From assembly GCA_012728315.1 (NCBI GenBank), contig JAAYFI010000110.1, forward strand, positions 1-42,875: DNA of 42,875 nucleotides. The letters run 5' to 3'. The notes under the pieces were generated by a model. The model ran no database searches. It saw nothing but the letters and a program-made list of their open reading frames with translations, and was not told where the DNA came from. Origin of the DNA: Gammaproteobacteria bacterium (GTDB lineage Bacteria > Pseudomonadota > Gammaproteobacteria > Pseudomonadales > Pseudomonadaceae). A program made the position numbers and the translations under genes. Below, one piece after another: positions 12,771-21,300 of the stretch (position 1 is its first letter; the number at the start of each line of letters is the position of its first letter).

Positions 12771-13906
12771 TATTCCTCCACTGTAATGTTGCGGATGTAG
12801 CCGTGACCTGTGAATGTAGCTATACCGTCAGTCACTGTGTATGTTACGCCAGCATCCCAGTCGCCTGTAGGAGTTTGAGACGGTAGTAACGGGATGTTTA
12901 GGATGTCGGGTGAGCGGGTAGCTGGTGTTCCCAATGTCTTTATAACTGAATGAGGGAAATCAGCAGTGTCTCGAAATGACGGCAGTGCTACTGTGACTTT
13001 ATGGCCGGTGGTCGGTGCTGCCAGAGTGTCAGTAGTACCTCTATTGTTTGACGCATAGAGGGAGAAAGACTTCATAGCCGTACCAGCCTCGGAAGACAGA
13101 GTCTCAATAAGATAATACTCGTTGATATCTGAAATTTTGCTTTCAACAACCCTGTTTCCCTTGTGTTCTAATGAGCCGTTTTTCAGGTTTACTACTATAG
13201 ATACGAGTGACGAAGCTGCGCCGAGCGCTAAAAATGAATCAGCAGAAGTCTTTTTAGCTAGAATACTCCTATAGTAGTACCCACTGGACGGGCTGACGGT
13301 ACCGTTTGGGTACACTGGGATCTCAGTACGAATTAATGAAGCAGATCCATCACTAACAAACTCACAGACCTCCCCTATTTGCGTGTCTGGTTTGCTTGTT
13401 GCAGTCCACGTTGAACGATTAGATGAAATCGTTGAGTTGTTTGGAATTAATTCAGTAGAGCTCTTTTCGATCAATAGCCCATCATTGCTAATCCTCGGGA
13501 TGTTATTCTGTACTTCAACGAGATTCCCATCTTGCCATTCCGTAGCGGAGGATAGGCGGATGAACTCGGAGATGTCGCTTAAATTAACGGGCATCTGATC
13601 TTTCGAGTACTGATTGCCTACGAAGTCAAATACAGTGCTCCGTTTTGGGATGTGGGAAGCATACTGACTAAAAGGCACATCTTTACTCAACCCAATTGCC
13701 ACACGCAGTGATTCTTTGGTGTTAGCTAAAATGGCTGTTTGTCTTTCTATACCAATCAAAGACGGATCAACTGTGAACTGCGGTGCAGGATTACCGTCTA
13801 TCAAATCAACATACGTAGAAAACGGTACATCTTTACTAGCACCGACAGCTAATCTGATTTGCTCTTTAGTATTAGCCAGCAACTGTAACTCGTCTGCAAT
13901 ACTCAT
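12770..13906 (-). CDS. Tail fibre/receptor-binding-like protein with internal N-terminal repeat (378 aa)
   Basis: ATG 13906 overlaps the preceding stop by ATGA; the in-frame TTG one codon earlier is less likely. The first 90 residues contain two copies of a module: LLANTKEQIRLAVGASKDVPFSTY (about 7-30) and ILANTKESLRVAIGLSKDVPFSQY (about 59-82). The rest is a long beta-rich, Ser/Thr-rich region ending in a possible carbohydrate-binding fold (TYTVTDGIATFTGHGYIRNITV). Position among tail tip genes and these features suggest host recognition; no catalytic motif is evident. Confidence 0.75.
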   Translation of the reverse strand: MSIADELQLLANTKEQIRLAVGASKDVPFSTYVDLIDGNPAPQFTVDPSLIGIERQTAILANTKESLRVAIGLSKDVPFSQYASHIPKRSTVFDFVGNQYSKDQMPVNLSDISEFIRLSSATEWQDGNLVEVQNNIPRISNDGLLIEKSSTELIPNNSTISSNRSTWTATSKPDTQIGEVCEFVSDGSASLIRTEIPVYPNGTVSPSSGYYYRSILAKKTSADSFLALGAASSLVSIVVNLKNGSLEHKGNRVVESKISDINEYYLIETLSSEAGTAMKSFSLYASNNRGTTDTLAAPTTGHKVTVALPSFRDTADFPHSVIKTLGTPATRSPDILNIPLLPSQTPTGDWDAGVTYTVTDGIATFTGHGYIRNITVEE

Positions 13907-14103
13907 CAAGACTCTCCATTGATTGCGACCAGCACAGATTCAACGTCACCGATCAGCGCGTCTATATTACTAAGGCGCGTGGATAGTCCCGTTACGTCGT
14001 CTATTGAGTGCGAATGCAAAATGCTGGCCTTGCCATCCTCTAGCGCCTTAACATCGACAGCCACAGCCTCCGCCAGCGCTTTTACGCCCGTCTCTAAACT
14101 CAT
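13906..14103 (-). CDS. Short tail-fibre-associated protein (65 aa)
   Basis: The start overlaps the preceding gene by ATGA, as does the stop. The first 20 residues (MSLETGVKALAEAVAVDVKAL) nearly repeat the N-terminus of the neighbouring 158-residue protein, indicating duplication of an N-terminal attachment module. The rest (HSHSIDDVTGLSTRLSNIDAL) is the fibre-type HSIDDVTGL repeat known from many phage fibres. Probably a minor fibre or linker. Confidence 0.75.
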   Translation of the reverse strand: MSLETGVKALAEAVAVDVKALEDGKASILHSHSIDDVTGLSTRLSNIDALIGDVESVLVAINGES

Positions 14104-14576
14104 AATTTAGCCGACGCATAGTCTGCTGCAAAGTCGCGCGTCGGGTCGCCAACGCCAATATTGGTGCATGCGGTTAGTTGCTGCTCGGCTGTTAGTACCT
14201 GAGCCTCATCAAACCGCACACGATTATTGATCTGCGTGATCATTGATTGGGCAAGGTTTTCATCGTTACCTAGTGCTGCTGCCAACTCACTCAGCGTATC
14301 GAGTGCTCCAGGAGCACCGCCTACTAACGCATCAACTGCCGCTTGAATAGCCGTAAATGTTTTATTCGCAGACCATGTGACGGTGGTATCGCCTAACCCG
14401 GCGCCATCATCAATCTCAACTCCGCCGCCACTTTCAGCAGCCTCGTTAATGGCAGCGACTAGATTGTTTTTTGCTGCGGTCTGCAACTGACTAAGATCGC
14501 CAATTTTCAGGTTAAGTGATTTAACATCTGCGCCAATAGCCTCTGCTAGTGCAATAACTCCTGTTTCTAAACTCAT
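14100..14576 (-). CDS. Tail-fibre-like protein (158 aa)
   Basis: It starts MSLETGVIALAEAIGADVKSL, matching the following 65-residue protein. Residues 30-60 hold a QLQTAAKNNLVAAINEA segment and residues 60-100 a WSANKTFTAIQAAVDALVGGAP stretch followed by ALDTLSELAAALGNDEN, all common phage fibre repeats (trimeric coiled coil alternating with short beta strands). It ends ASAKL. A structural fibre or neck element of the tail tip; the receptor is unknown. Confidence 0.82.
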   Translation of the reverse strand: MSLETGVIALAEAIGADVKSLNLKIGDLSQLQTAAKNNLVAAINEAAESGGGVEIDDGAGLGDTTVTWSANKTFTAIQAAVDALVGGAPGALDTLSELAAALGNDENLAQSMITQINNRVRFDEAQVLTAEQQLTACTNIGVGDPTRDFAADYASAKL

Positions 14577-14580
14577 AATT

Positions 14581-14769
14581 TTAACCTCTTGATAATAAAT
14601 AGTATGCGACTGGATCAGGATCTAATCGATCACGAACATAGAGACCGTCAGGGTTCATTTCTAGTCGATTGTCAGGTTCAGCGCTGATCGCTACAGCTAC
14701 GGATCCGTCAGTAATTTCAAGCGTCAGTGTCTCGCAATCTTGAACCTCAATTTCTATGTTCAGCGACAT
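14581..14769 (-). CDS. Hypothetical tail-associated protein (62 aa)
   Basis: The start overlaps the end of the upstream gene. The product is beta-rich and acidic (IEIEVQDCETLTLEITDGSVAVAISAEPDNRLEMNPDGLYVRDRL); the 'NRLEMNPDGLYVRD' phrase is typical of short phage tail-tip proteins and fibre shafts. It lies between two other small structural genes. No enzymatic motif. Confidence 0.78.
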   Translation of the reverse strand: MSLNIEIEVQDCETLTLEITDGSVAVAISAEPDNRLEMNPDGLYVRDRLDPDPVAYYLLSRG

Positions 14770-15107
14770 CTCGATTTATCCTCCAGCACAGTAAACTGGC
14801 CAGTTAAGTACGTTCGATTGACGCCATCTGTTCGAGTGTACTCCACATCGAACGAGTAATCACCTGCTCGCCAAGTGGCTGTGACTTCCCCGTCTATTCG
14901 ATAAAAAGTGACTGTTCCATCAGCGGCTATCGAGCTATCCAGCGCCACGACTTTACGCCCCATCTGATCGACAATGTGCGCGCAAATATCAACTGGCACA
15001 ATCGGCACATCGGTAACTTTATCAGCAATGCGCATCGAGAAGCCAAGCAGTGTATCGCCACGCCAAATACTTCCTCTGTCCCACTCGCCTGTGTATTTTG
15101 GAATCAT
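14760..15107 (-). CDS. Hypothetical tail-associated beta-rich protein (115 aa)
   Basis: The frame is predicted as an all-beta, Ig-like domain: IWRGDTLLGFSMRI, then VTFYRIDGEVTATWRAGDYSFDVEYTRTDG and TYLTGQFTVLED. This order (an 'RGDTLL' opening and a 'G-x-Y-x-F-x-V-x-x' middle) is the pattern of baseplate or tail-tip accessory proteins in many siphophages. It shares a short overlap with the 62-residue gene. Function is assigned by position and shape only. Confidence 0.75.
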   Translation of the reverse strand: MIPKYTGEWDRGSIWRGDTLLGFSMRIADKVTDVPIVPVDICAHIVDQMGRKVVALDSSIAADGTVTFYRIDGEVTATWRAGDYSFDVEYTRTDGVNRTYLTGQFTVLEDKSRCR

Positions 15108-15137
15108 GCCATCACCCCGTTTAGTTCTTTCATCATA

Positions 15138-15671
15138 TCAATCACCATATGTGTCAAACGGGTTTATCGTAAAGACCAACGCACCAAACTCACCGACTTC
15201 ATCAAATTTATCACCCTTGATTTTCCAACCTAAACGCACTCTCAAGCATCTGCTCCTAGTATAAGGCGTAACGCTATACCACTCAAACGCCCGTAACTTT
15301 TTACTGTGGCAGCGTGCTGTGACAAACAGCCAGCCTGGCACTTTGTACTTGTCGCTAATAGCTGGATTGCCGCGAAACTTGCGAGTTGTACACTCTGTGT
15401 AATCCACTGAGAGAAAACGTTTCAGACCATACAAACGATTGCGGCGCATCCATCCTACACGGTTCAAATATCCCCGCCAACCTGTTAGCTCAGAATGGTC
15501 TTTAAGCCACTTGCGGTCCCCCTGCGGCGGGTTATCGTATGTGCCAAACCAACCACCCCAATCAATATCATCTGGGCGCGTCCATGTGCTCACGATGAAT
15601 GCAGCAGGTGTGCTGATTGGTAATAGCAGGATGTATAGTAGAACGCTGAGTGTGTATTTAATAATTATCAT
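15138..15671 (-). CDS. Phage hypothetical protein with N-terminal membrane segment (177 aa)
   Basis: Residues 2-28 are hydrophobic (IIIKYTLSVLLYILLLPISTPAAFIVS), an anchor or uncleaved signal. A conserved-looking core follows (RPDDIDWGGWFGTYDNPPQGD...GWRGYLNRVGWMRRNRLYG), rich in Trp, Gly and Arg. Proteins of this shape are recurrent in phage genomes near fibre genes, with unknown role (DUF7338-like). It starts one base after the end of the Gly-rich gene. Not obviously structural. Confidence 0.75.
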   Translation of the reverse strand: MIIIKYTLSVLLYILLLPISTPAAFIVSTWTRPDDIDWGGWFGTYDNPPQGDRKWLKDHSELTGWRGYLNRVGWMRRNRLYGLKRFLSVDYTECTTRKFRGNPAISDKYKVPGWLFVTARCHSKKLRAFEWYSVTPYTRSRCLRVRLGWKIKGDKFDEVGEFGALVFTINPFDTYGD

Positions 15672-15672
15672 A

Positions 15673-16209
15673 TCAGCCGATCCTAAATGCTTTGATTATT
15701 CCGCCTGCGTTCCCATTATTCATAGAGCCTCCACCACTCCCTTCTGGTACCGTAAAGTACGGTGCACTCGGAGTTGTGTAGCTAAAAGATATGTTGAACC
15801 TACTAGATACTTTGCCGAATAAACCCCACGAAGAAGCCGGTTGGTACGACTTTAGTGATATCGCACTCGCTCCTCCGTCTCCGCCTTCGGCTACTCTTAT
15901 GTTCGCCACCCTCGAATCACCTATTGAAGTCGTACCACCTTGCTGACCCGATACGTCTGGGGCAGTCGCAGCTGAGCCACCTGTGCCTGCTGATAGCGCT
16001 ATCGGTGGGACCAGTGATCCAGTGTGTGAAACAGCTGATGCTGGACGTCCTGAGTCCCCATACCACTGGTAAAAACTATCGTACCCGCCGCCACCACCAC
16101 CGCCGCCGCTCAGATACACGCGATAAATGCCTGCGCATCTATTCATAGCCGCTAGACTTACCTCACCTAGCGGTCGTGTTATTGCCGTAATAGAACTTAA
16201 ACCTGCCAT
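15673..16209 (-). CDS. Glycine-rich tail-tip adhesin-like protein (178 aa)
   Basis: ATG 16209 is used; the longer form begins at a TTG. The N-terminal 35 residues are followed by an octa-glycine run (SGGGGGGGGYDSF) and further Gly-rich loops to the end (EGGDGGAS, EGSGGGSMNNGNAGGIIKAF). Gly-rich turns like these form the exposed receptor-binding tips of some phage adhesins. It follows directly after the long fibre protein (16214), fitting a distal tip or its chaperone. Host-range role is inference. Confidence 0.75.
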   Translation of the reverse strand: MAGLSSITAITRPLGEVSLAAMNRCAGIYRVYLSGGGGGGGGYDSFYQWYGDSGRPASAVSHTGSLVPPIALSAGTGGSAATAPDVSGQQGGTTSIGDSRVANIRVAEGGDGGASAISLKSYQPASSWGLFGKVSSRFNISFSYTTPSAPYFTVPEGSGGGSMNNGNAGGIIKAFRIG

Positions 16210-16213
16210 ATAA

Positions 16214-17449
16214 TCACCATGCGTCAATAACCATACCGCGAATTGTCTCGCTGTCTACTTTGTAAAACAGCATCAAGTCTCGACTGGTTGTGCCCGTTCC
16301 AAACGTTGGTGCAACGCCACCTGCCCAGTTTACTGTTTGTGCAAATGCGACTGTTTTTCTGCCACCGCGCTGCAAACGAACGTGCCAGCTAAAATGCTTT
16401 CCTATCGTATCTGGCATGTTTGAGAAGTCGATTGTCAGCGTGCCTGACGTATTAGATGATCCCAAGCTCATGATGTGAAAGTCAGATTCTTGCACGTCGC
16501 ATGTGACTGTTTCCGCAGCAGAGACTGCGACATCACCATGGTCTTTAGTTGGGCGTGGCCCCGACCCATCATCAATGTTTTGGATTACATCATCAATAGC
16601 CGCCGTAGTCGCAGCTTGACTCATTGGAAGCTCAACCGAGCTTCCGGTTGTTTGGAGCAGGTTGGCGGAAAGAACTACTTGAGAAGTCCAGCCTGTACCA
16701 GAAGAAGCTAGACCACCTTGAATCCAAGCAGCAGGGCTATAATGACCAACCCGCAATCTCCCCCAAGAATTTCTAGATGCGAAATGAATACCTGCTGCAA
16801 AGGTACTTACACCGTTGTCAATACTACGCGAATAGATAACTTTAGTCTGATTTGTAGCATCATCAACACTCGCCGGATACTCGTAAGGATCACTCCGTTC
16901 TTCCCCCATCCCCATCCAACCACCGTCACCAACTTTTAAGACTCTACCAGCGGTTCCGTCTGTATTGGAGGTCGTTAGATCCGCAGTAGCAGCAGTCCCC
17001 AGCGGCGCGTCATTGACCTTGACCACGCCCTGAAAATTGGGGTTATTGATCGGTGCTGCACCCCCGCTAATATCCTCCACATACTCAGCAGCGATCTCAG
17101 CGCGCACTGCGCTGGCCTCGGACGCATCGGCTGACAGCTGAGCCGCTGTAGCTCTGCTATTTGCTGTGCTTGCGCTAGATGCTGCCGCTGCCGCACTGCC
17201 TGCGGCATTGGATGCTGCTTGCTGTGACAGCACACGATCAGCGCTAACTGCAGACTGCACGCCTGCAACAGTTGACGCGCTCGTAGCAGCATTATCTGCG
17301 CGAGTGCTGACGAACTCAGCAAGAATGTTTGCCTCGTCTGCAAATGGCTGTAGCGCGCCAACCATCGCATCGGCTTTAGAGCTAAAATCAACGGGCGCAT
17401 CGGCGCGCACGGGCGCGGGCGGTAACTGTGTAATTTTTGGCGGTATCAT
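16214..17449 (-). CDS. Alanine-rich tail fibre protein (411 aa)
   Basis: The N-terminus (TQLPPAPVRADAPVDFSSKADAMVGAL..F..E.N.LA) is a hallmark of siphophage tail fibre or tip proteins. Residues 45-125 are an Ala/Ser-rich coiled coil. The middle part, around residue 180, holds a GWMGMGEERSDPYEYPA segment, and the C-terminal domain is beta-rich (FSWHVRLQRGGRKTVAFAQTVNW). Its start overlaps the previous gene by ATGA. It probably forms a trimeric side or central fibre with the Gly-rich protein at its tip. Confidence 0.85.
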   Translation of the reverse strand: MIPPKITQLPPAPVRADAPVDFSSKADAMVGALQPFADEANILAEFVSTRADNAATSASTVAGVQSAVSADRVLSQQAASNAAGSAAAAASSASTANSRATAAQLSADASEASAVRAEIAAEYVEDISGGAAPINNPNFQGVVKVNDAPLGTAATADLTTSNTDGTAGRVLKVGDGGWMGMGEERSDPYEYPASVDDATNQTKVIYSRSIDNGVSTFAAGIHFASRNSWGRLRVGHYSPAAWIQGGLASSGTGWTSQVVLSANLLQTTGSSVELPMSQAATTAAIDDVIQNIDDGSGPRPTKDHGDVAVSAAETVTCDVQESDFHIMSLGSSNTSGTLTIDFSNMPDTIGKHFSWHVRLQRGGRKTVAFAQTVNWAGGVAPTFGTGTTSRDLMLFYKVDSETIRGMVIDAW

Positions 17450-18336
17450 ACTAAACCCTCTACTGAAATTGTTGCGTCAGACATACACACGCCGCGCACG
17501 TTGATATTAAAGTCTCTGAAAAACCCGATCACGATTGTAGCCTCTTTGTCTTTATCGCCGATCCATACGACGGGTTTTGATCTAACGCCCGCAAGTATAC
17601 GCTGCACGCGCCCTGTTTGCTCTGTATCAACTGCTACATCATACTCTGCTCGTTTGCTAAAACCACGTCTAACAATCGTAGTTCTGCCAAAATCGTCAGT
17701 TGTTTTTCTGCTGTAGTCGATGATACCGGCTGACACGCCCGATAGCGTCATGCCCAGCTCTACCTGAACGCCTAGTGTTAGGAATCCAACCGCTGCGGTA
17801 CCCGTTGGCTCGCTAAAAATAACCTCAATCGCGGCCATTGGATATGATGGTAGGTCGCTAAAAATAACGTCAGACGTTCGATCAATCGGTTTGAAAAAAT
17901 ACTCCCACCAGCTCGACACGCCAACATCTGCGAGCAGGCGCGTTTCCTCAAACACGACGCCATCGTTAGGATCGGTCATTCGAACGGTCATAGATACCGC
18001 TGAGACGTTAAACGCTGATACAGCTGTGACCGCTGAGCCTGTTTGTATGCTCACGGCTAGCGCTGTCTCTGCTGTGCTCTGTGTCTCAATGCGTTCATCA
18101 AACATGCGCCAGCTGTTTACTGCGCCAACGTCCAGCCATGTTGCTGGCGTTTTTAGCACGCCTAGGTCTGGTCTATCGGTTGTAGATGATGCCAGCACCT
18201 CGTATATGTGGCGATTGTAGATCACCTGCGCGCCCTGCGAGTATGTGCCAGTCGCCCACTGCGGCAACGACTCGTCAATGGCTGTATTGCTAACAACCAT
18301 TGCGGGCATAATGTCAATCGGATCAATAATAATCAC
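17446..18336 (-). CDS. Tail tip protein following the tape measure (296 aa)
   Basis: The start overlaps the tape-measure stop by ATGA. Residues 24-78 (LPQWATGTYSQGAQVIY...HIYEVLASSTTDRPDLG....ATWLDVG..N.WRMFDE) read like a carbohydrate-binding type module with conserved Trp residues. The rest is beta-rich and ends GFFRDFNINVRGVCMSDATISVEGLV. Position immediately after the tape measure is usual for distal tail/tip initiator proteins. No peptidase motif is seen. Confidence 0.78.
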   Translation of the reverse strand: MIIIDPIDIMPAMVVSNTAIDESLPQWATGTYSQGAQVIYNRHIYEVLASSTTDRPDLGVLKTPATWLDVGAVNSWRMFDERIETQSTAETALAVSIQTGSAVTAVSAFNVSAVSMTVRMTDPNDGVVFEETRLLADVGVSSWWEYFFKPIDRTSDVIFSDLPSYPMAAIEVIFSEPTGTAAVGFLTLGVQVELGMTLSGVSAGIIDYSRKTTDDFGRTTIVRRGFSKRAEYDVAVDTEQTGRVQRILAGVRSKPVVWIGDKDKEATIVIGFFRDFNINVRGVCMSDATISVEGLV

Positions 18337-21300
18337 GCTGTGCGCTCCTGTGGCAATCCGTCAAAGTCCCATCGGTCTAATATCTCTGTGTTTTGAGCGC
18401 TTTGGCGCGTATGTTTTGCAATCGATCGCAGCGCATCTGCCTGCTGTGCGATAGTGTTTTCTAGTCTTGTGATAGCTGCGCTTGTCGAGTCTCCTGATCG
18501 ACTACCGTTAAGAATGCTTTCCGTTTGCGATGCGTTGAATATGCGTGATGATCCAGTAGCTTCAAGTTCTGGCCCATTCTCACCAACAATCCTGAGCCCA
18601 CCACTGTGGAATCCACCGCTCGCAAATGCTGGTATCTTGGGTGCAGCGGCCGATGCCGCTGCACTCGTTAGAGCGTTCTGCAGAACTGATAGTGATTCGC
18701 CAGATTTGATCCGATCAGTCCAGTGCTTTACGCCCTGTGCATCGGCTTCATAGCCCAGTGTACCCTGGTACATGCGCTTGATAGTCGCCTCTAGTCCAGC
18801 GTTGCTGGAAGTCGCTGCTGAGCTACCTAGATCTGTCTTGGACGTATCGCCCGACATGAATTTGTTCTGCTGGTGGATTGCTGCAACCACTGAAGCGTTC
18901 ATTACGTCTACGGCTTCGCGCACAGACATGATTGAGTTATCAACGCCGCCTAGTGCATCCATCTGCAACTTAGCCGCTTCAAGCTCCTCGTCAAGCGCTG
19001 CCATATCTGCATCATATTTTGCTTGCATCGATGAGCTGATACCTGAGAATCCACTGCTCACGCTAGAGCTGATTGATCGCGTGTGTTCAAGCTGTGCGCT
19101 CAAACGAGCGTATATTTTTTCCTCGGCGCTTAGCTGTTTGCCGTTTAGTTCACCAAGGTCGCTGATAAGATTTGCTGTACGCCCTTGCTCTCGCTGTAGC
19201 TCGACTGCTGTTTTGTATGACGCGCTATCAATTATAGATGACGCTGCGATAGCGTCAGCCAGACCGTCGGTGTCTGCTAGTGACCCGCTTGCCAGCGCTC
19301 TACGAACAATGCTTAGAGACTGCTCGCGGCGCATCGCAACGACCGCAGCGTCCGCGCCCATGAGTCGATCTAGCGCGCTTTTCACTGCGTTATCAATCTG
19401 TTTGAAAATATCAATTAGGCGCTTAGATATATCCATTGACGCTGATAGGCTTGACGACTGAGCCCTAGCTATGCTCGCAGCGGCTTGACTCGATGCCTGA
19501 CTCGCTGCTTGCTGCGCCTGAGCAGCTGCATTGAACTCTGCCGTGATGCGCTTGCGCTCTGCTGCGATTGATCGTTCTAGTGTTGAGTAGGCGCTGCCTG
19601 CTTGCGCCATAGACGCGTTTACGGCATTCGCTGCTGCCTGTGCCGCTGCCTGAGCCGCCGCTGCCGCCTGTGCTTCAATAATGCTGAAATACTGCGCCGC
19701 AGTGCCAGCCAATGCCATCATTTTTGTGAACATGACTTGACCGGCTTCGCTTGTCAAGTCAATGCTTTCTACCATTTTCCGGTAACTCTCACGACTATCA
19801 GTCAGAGTGACTTCAGCATCTTTGAATGTTCGCGTGATTGCATCAATTGCGTCTTCTGTTTTCTCCTCTGCGCTAAAGAAATTATCGTAATAAGTCGCAG
19901 CATTTGCAGATAAAGCGTCTAATCCTCCAGCCAGCCCACTTAGGGTTTCTGCCAGCTTGCCGCCTGCCACGCTTGCATCGAACATTCCCACGTCTAAGTA
20001 GCGCAAAACCTCGTTGACACCAACAAGATTGCCGACAAACTCTTGTAGTCCTGCAAAATCAAGCCCTAGGTCGGAGCCGACCGTTTTGTCAATGTGGCTT
20101 GTGATTGTCTCAGCTGCATCAGCAAACCATTTAGCAACAGCCTCCTGCGCCTTTTCTTCCGACAGTCCCATCGTGTTAATTTGCTGCAAGCCAATATTCA
20201 AGCCGCTTAACACGCTATCGCTCACATCAAAACCTAGTTTTTTATACAGATCAGACACGCTGTCTTTTGTTGCATCGAACGCGTCCGTGAAAAGACCTAA
20301 GCGCTCCGCATCCATTTCGCTATAGCTGGTTTTCTTTTTGTTGCTGCTAAATAGACCGCCCTTTTTCTTTTTGTATTCGTAGTCCCAGCCGCGTAGATCT
20401 CCATCGTTTACATCGAGCGCAAGACCTGCCGCCTTTGTTTGCCACTTGCCGCCGAATAGTTTTGATCCACCGATAGCTCCGAGTATGCCGCCAACGATTG
20501 CGCCTATAGCTGAGCCGACAGCAGTGCCAACGCCCGGAAGCACAGCAGTGCCAGCCGCGCCGCCCAGCGCCGCACCGCCTTTTGCACCCAAGTAACCGCC
20601 CGCAGCGCCGGATGCCGCGCCTTTAAATCCTGAGTTCTGGTATCCCATGAACGCACCACCAAGCCCAGCTAGCCAAGGTGCTGACGCGGCTACGTTGCCG
20701 ACCATTGAGCCGGCTCCCATCATTCCGCCTGCGCCAGCCGTGGTCGGACCTGCTAAGCCCGGTGCAAGATAAGCACCCTGCACGCCAGCCTGAAATCCTC
20801 CTAATCCACCAGAAAACATGCTCCCATAATAGCCTCCAACACCGTTTAATGCGCCGCTAATGCCGCCAGACTGGAATCCAGAGTATGCAGCAGGCCCCCA
20901 CCCTGTTAGCGCGCTGTATGCCGAACTAGCCAAGTTTGCTATGCCGCCAATGCCGCCACCGCCGGTCATCGACGCTATCTGTCCAGCGCCACCCCCGATG
21001 CCGATTGCGGCGCCGATCTGCATGATTATTGGTCGAGTGATAGCCATGTGAGCCAATTCTGCGAGCATTTGTTTGAAGGCGTTGGTTAGATTGTCGCGAA
21101 AACCTTTGAACCCGTCACCGATATTGCGCCATGCGTCTGCAAATGCGGAGTCAACGCGCTCTAGGGAGGATTCTGTCCACTGCGCCCACTGGCTCGCCTC
21201 ACGCTGCGCTTCCCGCATGGCGCGATCAATAGCCCGGATCTGCTCTGGCGTTTCGGCCCATGTGCGCAGCTCCGACAGCTCTGCCAGTTGGCGGTTGAGC

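Noticed and set aside
18772-19461. Long + strand open frame (229 codons) opposite the tape measure, and similar ones at 31443-32015 and 34385-34852
   Set aside because: They are antisense to strongly supported structural genes, low-complexity (Ser/Ala/Arg-rich), and lack ribosome sites; they are by-products of codon use on the other strand.
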